In this document: piece by piece, positions 50,740 through 56,700 of the stretch | Layout of the letters: each line of letters starts with the position of its first letter | Numbering within the stretch: the first letter of the stretch is position 1 | Program-made: the position numbers and the translations under genes | The notes under the pieces: model-generated | The model's database searches: none | Told to the model about the DNA's origin: nothing | Seen by the model: only the letters and a program-made list of their open reading frames with translations | Source of the DNA: Nectonema munidae | Taxonomy: Eukaryota; Nematomorpha; Nectonematoida; Nectonematidae | Direction of reading: 5' to 3' | Assembly (NCBI GenBank): GCA_030549495.1 | Contig: JAUIRK010000305.1 | Location: forward strand, 62,001-126,000 | Length of the DNA stretch: 64,000 nucleotides

Positions 50740-53700
50740 TTATTATTATATATTACATAAACATTTCAACCAATCATATAGTTTTTATGAAATAAAACTG
50801 CAATTTCAAAGTTAAATTTTTTGAACTTTTAGGTAGAATTTTTGAAATGTGGCTTTCAATATGTATGTAAAATATTTTTTGAAAATTTTTATTTTAAGTA
50901 TATTTTTTAAGCATTTTACGATTTACACATTTAAATATATAATAAGGCTGGCAAGTTTTGCGAGTTGTCTCCCCGGAGGTCTTGCCAGACCTCTGATATA
51001 TATATATATGATTCGCTATACTTGAGTTAATATTATTATATAATAGATAAGGTGGATAAGAAAAATTAAAATTAGCTTGAAATATTGAATTCAATTTGTT
51101 TTTTTCTAAGGCGGTAAGAAATTCATAAATATTTTATATTTACAAGTCCATGTTCTCATTTTTGCATTCTTTTACTGTCCTCTAATTGGCTTTAATGGTT
51201 ACCTTTGTAAAAGAAAAACAGCGGCCATGATTTCAGTGTAGATATGGGGTATATACTGAGAAATTTTATTATACTTCTCATGGCAACATAAATGCACCTT
51301 ATATCTAATAAAATATATGTCGCCTTGCTTATGCTATATGATTTGTAGTTGATCCGAAATTATCTTCATAAATATGCTGAGATTAACCCTGAAAGCATAT
51401 GCATGTTGATTGATTATAACTTTAATTTTGCCTTTACCCCAGGACTATGGCGAGTTTGATTTAACATATGAAGCATCGATGACGCGTCTTTTTTTGGAGG
51501 GAAGAACTGAAACTGTTAGAAGTTGCACAAAAGAATCGTGCGAGTGGGTCTTATCCATGCTCTCTCCTCACGCATCTGTAACTTCATTCCTTACTTTCCC
51601 TCTTTTTGCTTCCCACCAAAAATGCCGTTACAGTCATCTACCATTTATTCCGATTCATTGTTTTAAGTAGGCATTCAAACGTTAAGGTACAACAAATTTC
51701 AACGTCAAAAAGTTCCGTTATTATTGAATTCGATTTTTGATTAAAAAATTTCTCACTACTTCCCATTTTCTTATTTAAATGATTTTCCCTTCAAATATTT
51801 CTTCCCTTATTATTGGCAGATAAGCGAGAGAAGGGCACTCTTTGTACGAGCCTGTGACAAGCACGTGCACTTGTATAAATCTTCAATGTGTGGAGAAGGC
51901 ATTGACAGACACCTCTTTTCGCTTTACGTCATTTCAAAGTTTTTGAAGAAGGACTGTGCGTTTCTCAATTCCATCATAGCCGAAAAATGGAGGCTGTCCA
52001 CTTCACAAGTTTGCATGCTCTGTTTCCTCATCTCACTCATTCTATATCTCTCTCTTTGCCTTAGACAACGCATCTTAGTGGCAGCAAATTTGACTTTGAG
52101 AAGCAGAAGTCTCTTTTTGTCTCTGGTGGCGGCTTTGGACCTGTAACTTTTATTTTAAAGTGACTAGGAACACGTTAATCTTATTGACAATTTTGAGTGC
52201 ATGTCCCTAACCAAGCCTTTGCGAAGGACCTCATATGATGTGCCCTATTGGTTTAAGAATGTTCTAATCATTTGTTGACTACGGGTACCGTGTTACTTGT
52301 CACTAGTTACCTGTTGTTGTTATGGTTGGTCTCCACTGGCAGATTTCTTTTTATCACCATACCAGTGACGACGGAGCCCCTTTGGTTGGGACCAGGAGAG
52401 ATGTATGTGTATGTATATTATATATGATTTTTTTAATATCTAAGCCTGTGTGTGATGTTAGTATATAGGAATATGGGATTTAATGATGTTTTATGGTGAT
52501 TTGAGTAAGGAGGTGTTCCTAGTTTGTTTTTCCATTTTGAAAGAAGGTTTGTGACCGCGTCTGGATTGAACCGAAGATCTGATTGTTTGAGATGTGTAGT
52601 TATGTGTGGGCATTTGAATAGCGATTTGTTTGATCTTAATTGAGGGAGAGTACGTCTGCTGTTGATTGGCAATGATTCTTCAGATTTATGTATGGTGGGT
52701 GGTATCTGTGAGGTTTAGAGGTTGTGAAGTATGTTGGTGGCATTGGCTCTGAGGTTAGAAATGTGTATGTTAATGTGGTCTTTTAGAAGTAAGATAAGTG
52801 ATGTGTGTTTGTGTCGGATGTGTGACATGTAGCCAATCGGAGAGCTGTGTTTTGTAGTTTGGAAAGATTTGTTTGAGAGCTAGAGCATGTCGATATTGTG
52901 GAACCATACTCTAAGTTTGGACGTGTTATAGCATTATGTGTTTGTTATGGTTTCTTTGTATTTACCCCAGAAAGTTCCTGATAGGGCTTTGAGTATATTG
53001 AGCGTTTTACGTGTCTGTTATATGTGAGTTTGGGGTCGAATGTTATTCGAGATGTTGATTTTTATGTTTAGTTTTGTGTTGTGTTCAGAATTATATTGTG
53101 AAAAGAAAAGAGTGTCGCTTGTGATTTTTGGTCGTTAAGTTTGAGTTTATTATCGATGAGCCATTTGTGTATATTGTCAATGCATGTTTGTGCGTTGAGA
53201 GTGGTTTTTGTGATGCTTTGGTTAGTGGATGTAATGGTGATGTCTTCTTAAGTAAAAAGGTTGACTTGGTTGTTGGTGGGAGTAGGCATGTCGCTCATGT
53301 AAATGTTGAATATAGTGGAGATAGAGCTACCTTGGGGTATACTTGTTCGTGCATGGCGTAATAGGGTAGTTTTATGTTTTGTATAAGTGTTTCTGCCGCG
53401 AATATAGTTGGCTAAAAATCTGGCATACTGAGTGTTAATGTTTGTTTTGTGAATAATTTTGTGTATATATCGAGTGTCAAAGGCATTGTTTAGATCTAGT
53501 GTTGTTGGGATGGTGCGGTAGAAGAGTTTCTTTTCGTTGAAACCTTCTGCAATACTGTTGTGAATAGATTGAAGGGCTGTTGTAGTAGAATGCATTTTCT
53601 TTAATCCGTGTTGATGTGTGGTGTATAAAATTATAATATGTATATGTATAATACTTTAGCTATAAAATGCTTATATGTATAAAGCTGATGTGTGGTAAAT

Positions 53701-56700
53701 GGTATATAAAGTTCTATGTTGTGGAGAATGATTTTTTCAAAGGTTTTGGCTACAGAGCATATGAGAAAAATTGTTTCGTAGGAAATAGCTAAAGTTTTTT
53801 TATGTGGTTTAGGAATGGGTAGTATAAAAGATTGCATGTGGAATTGTATTGTTGTTTAGAGTTGTGTTGAAGATCCGTGTAAGGATAATAATAGCCTTGG
53901 GCCAGTTAGCAATTTAATCTGGTCTAGCGATTTTATTATTGATTCTATGTGATTTGTTTGTGTTATTAGCGATGTCTTCCATTTTGATTGTGATCTCATT
54001 TTTTGGTGGCAACGGTTGGTGATGTCTATCTGCGTGCATTGATATTTCCTTTAGGTCTGTGGAGTTTATCTGCCTATAATATAAAGCCTGTGACAATTTT
54101 ATTTAATGTGTTTACGTTGTTTGTATGTAATAGATCAGGCTCAACGTTAGTGATATTAGTTTCAATGTATGATGGAAATGAGTGCCAGTTAGTTTTTTTT
54201 TGAAATTTGTGTAAGTTCTGATTTGGATGTGGTGTAATGAGGGTTTGAAGTGAATATGGAAATGTGGTCTGACGATTGTAAGTTGTGAGTTTCCCAAGTA
54301 GTGCCGCTTAGTATATGTGTTGGGATAGAAGTAATGTCGGTTGTTGAAATTGTTTAACTTATTTTTTGGAATTCTGGTGTGTGTGTTAATTATAGTGTGA
54401 GTTGTGTATGAGGTTTTGGATAATTTCGCCTTTGTTGTATGTGTACGGACAAAACCATTCTGTTGAATGTGCATTGATGTCGCCGGTTAGAATAAGGTTT
54501 TTGCGGTTAAAGGTGTGTATGAAAATGTTAGTTATGTGGGCATTATCTATTGAATTTGGATCTCTTTGGGTGGGATGTAAATGTTAGCTATGTGATAGGG
54601 GCTATTATTTAGTATAACTTGAAAGATTTGATGTTCTATGAATGTTTTTTTATGTTCAGATATGAGTTCTGTGTACTTCGTGTTTTCGTAAATGTAGGTC
54701 ACGGCCTGTTGAATTGCTATTTCGGTCGGTTCTGATGTGTGTGTAATGTGGAATGCGAGGGGTTTTACTGTTTATGGTTTCTTGGATGATGTTTGGGTTA
54801 AAGTTTTTTTTGGTGAGAATTTTGAGATGCCGATGATGTTAATTTGCAATATTTTGAATTCTTTGTGTGTGGTGGTTTGTTGTTTTTTGGATGAGGGGTT
54901 TACAGTTGTAGGTTGTATTGCTAAATTAGTTTTGAGGATGTGTGGGAGTAGTGACTTCGAATTGCTCTCATTCCAAGATTACACAACACTCATAACTTTT
55001 TAGGTGACTGATGATGGATATGGCGTTTCCTATATGTTTGTGGGTGAAGATTTCATCTTTTTACACATTTCTTCCAAATTTTCAAGTGAAAAGACGGTTC
55101 TCTTTTTTTATTTTAATCTTGAACTTCTATAAAAGCATGATTTAGATCAAGTACCACAAACGCTCATCTAAAAGAAGCGGTTGGCTTGACAATGTCATTA
55201 TATGTTATTTAAAATTAATCAAAAACTAATTTTCAGATTTGTGAAGACATTTATAGAAAATTACAACACCTAAAATTTAGACCGTTCTTCCAAATCGCTT
55301 CAAAAAAGCAACAAGTGACCGTGTAGGATTAGTAAAATATTATTTTATATAAAGATTTGAAATTTTTATTTCTAGTGTATTGAAATAGAGTTGAAGAATT
55401 AGCTATAAGTTATCCTAGAAATAGCTTTTACAGCCAATAGCTGATTCAAAAGAAGCTTTGATATATTTTTCGTATATTTTGATTATTATCTATTGCAAGG
55501 TTTAGAAGTACCGTATTTCATCGTCTATAAGCCGCACTTTTTTTACTTGGAATTTTCCATCAATTTACGGCTGCGGCCTATAGACAAATATAAGAAATAA
55601 AGTTTTTTTTACCGCATTGTCAATATTCGATATATTCAATCCACAATCATGCTTCTCATAATCATACATAAATATATACAAAGAAGTGTCAATACAGTTT
55701 ATTAAATTTAAAATTGATCAAAGTCTTCCTCATCTGAACTAGAACCAAACATGTTGTCATACTCCTTCTGGGATAGGGTAACTGCATCAGTAGAGTCATA
55801 ATAAAGTTCATCTTCCTCTTCAGCACTCACATTATCCCTGTTCTCCCACAAAAACTCATCCTGTGTCCCATCAAGTTTGAAATCCCACACTTCAAAAACC
55901 CATTTGTGATACAAGAAGTAGGGATGTCCTTCCAGGACTCTACAATCCAAGTACAAATGGTTGGTATTTCAACCCTTTTCAGTCAGCCAGTGGGGGTCCT
56001 TGCTTGGTTTCCGGTAGCCATCCACTCAGTCCATTTCTTCCTCATCCTCTCCTTGAAAGGACGGTTAACCAAGACATCCAGTGGCTGCAGGACAGGTAAG
56101 ACCTCCTGGGATAATAGCTGGTGTGGTCTTGATGTTTTTCAGCTGTTGCAGAACTTCTGCTGTCTTGTGGCACCTGAAACTGTCCAGGACTAAGATGGAA
56201 GGTTTCTTCAGCAAGCTACCAGGTCTGGAATCCCATACTTGATTGACCCAGTCTTTTAAAAGGTTCTGGTCCATCGAACCTTTTGGATGGACTCCGAAAT
56301 GGAGAACAGAGGGGAACTTTTCCTTCGGCAATTTCTTTCGTTTGAAGACTACAAAGGGGGGTAGCTTGCTACCATCAGCAGTGCAGGCCAGCATCACGGT
56401 GACGTGGCTCTTCTCATGGTCGGTGGTGCGTATGGACACAGTCTGCTTCCCTTAGAGGCAATGGTGGTGTTGGATGGCAGATCGAAGGTGAGGGGAGTCT
56501 GGTCTGCGTTGCCGATCTGGCTGAGGGAGTACTCTTGCTTCTTGCGTTGATCAATGATAAACTTCTGGAAGCTTATTATCTTGTCCTCATACTGGTCTGG
56601 AAATCGTTGTGCGATGGTTGTCCTCCTTCGAACCGTTAGGTTGTGCCTTTCTAGGAACCTGTCAACCCAACCATAACTTGATTTGAATTCTGTTGCACCA

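Larger units (their letters stand above)
45541..51000. repeat. Giant nested palindrome, foldback-like element
   Basis: The outer arms run 45541-47667 and 48906-51000. The left edge reads ATATCAGAGGTCTGGCAAGA and the right edge is its inverse. The arms match closely over most of their length, with unit-number and block differences. A perfect 80-bp inverted pair (48681-48760 / 48823-48902) sits around a 62-bp spacer at the centre. A third pair (47826-47924 / 48519-48615) flanks a 28-bp minisatellite. No coding frame was recognised. Tandem units of about 345 bp and 262 bp lie inside the left arm. It looks like a non-autonomous foldback transposon or a genomic inverted duplication. Confidence 0.9.
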
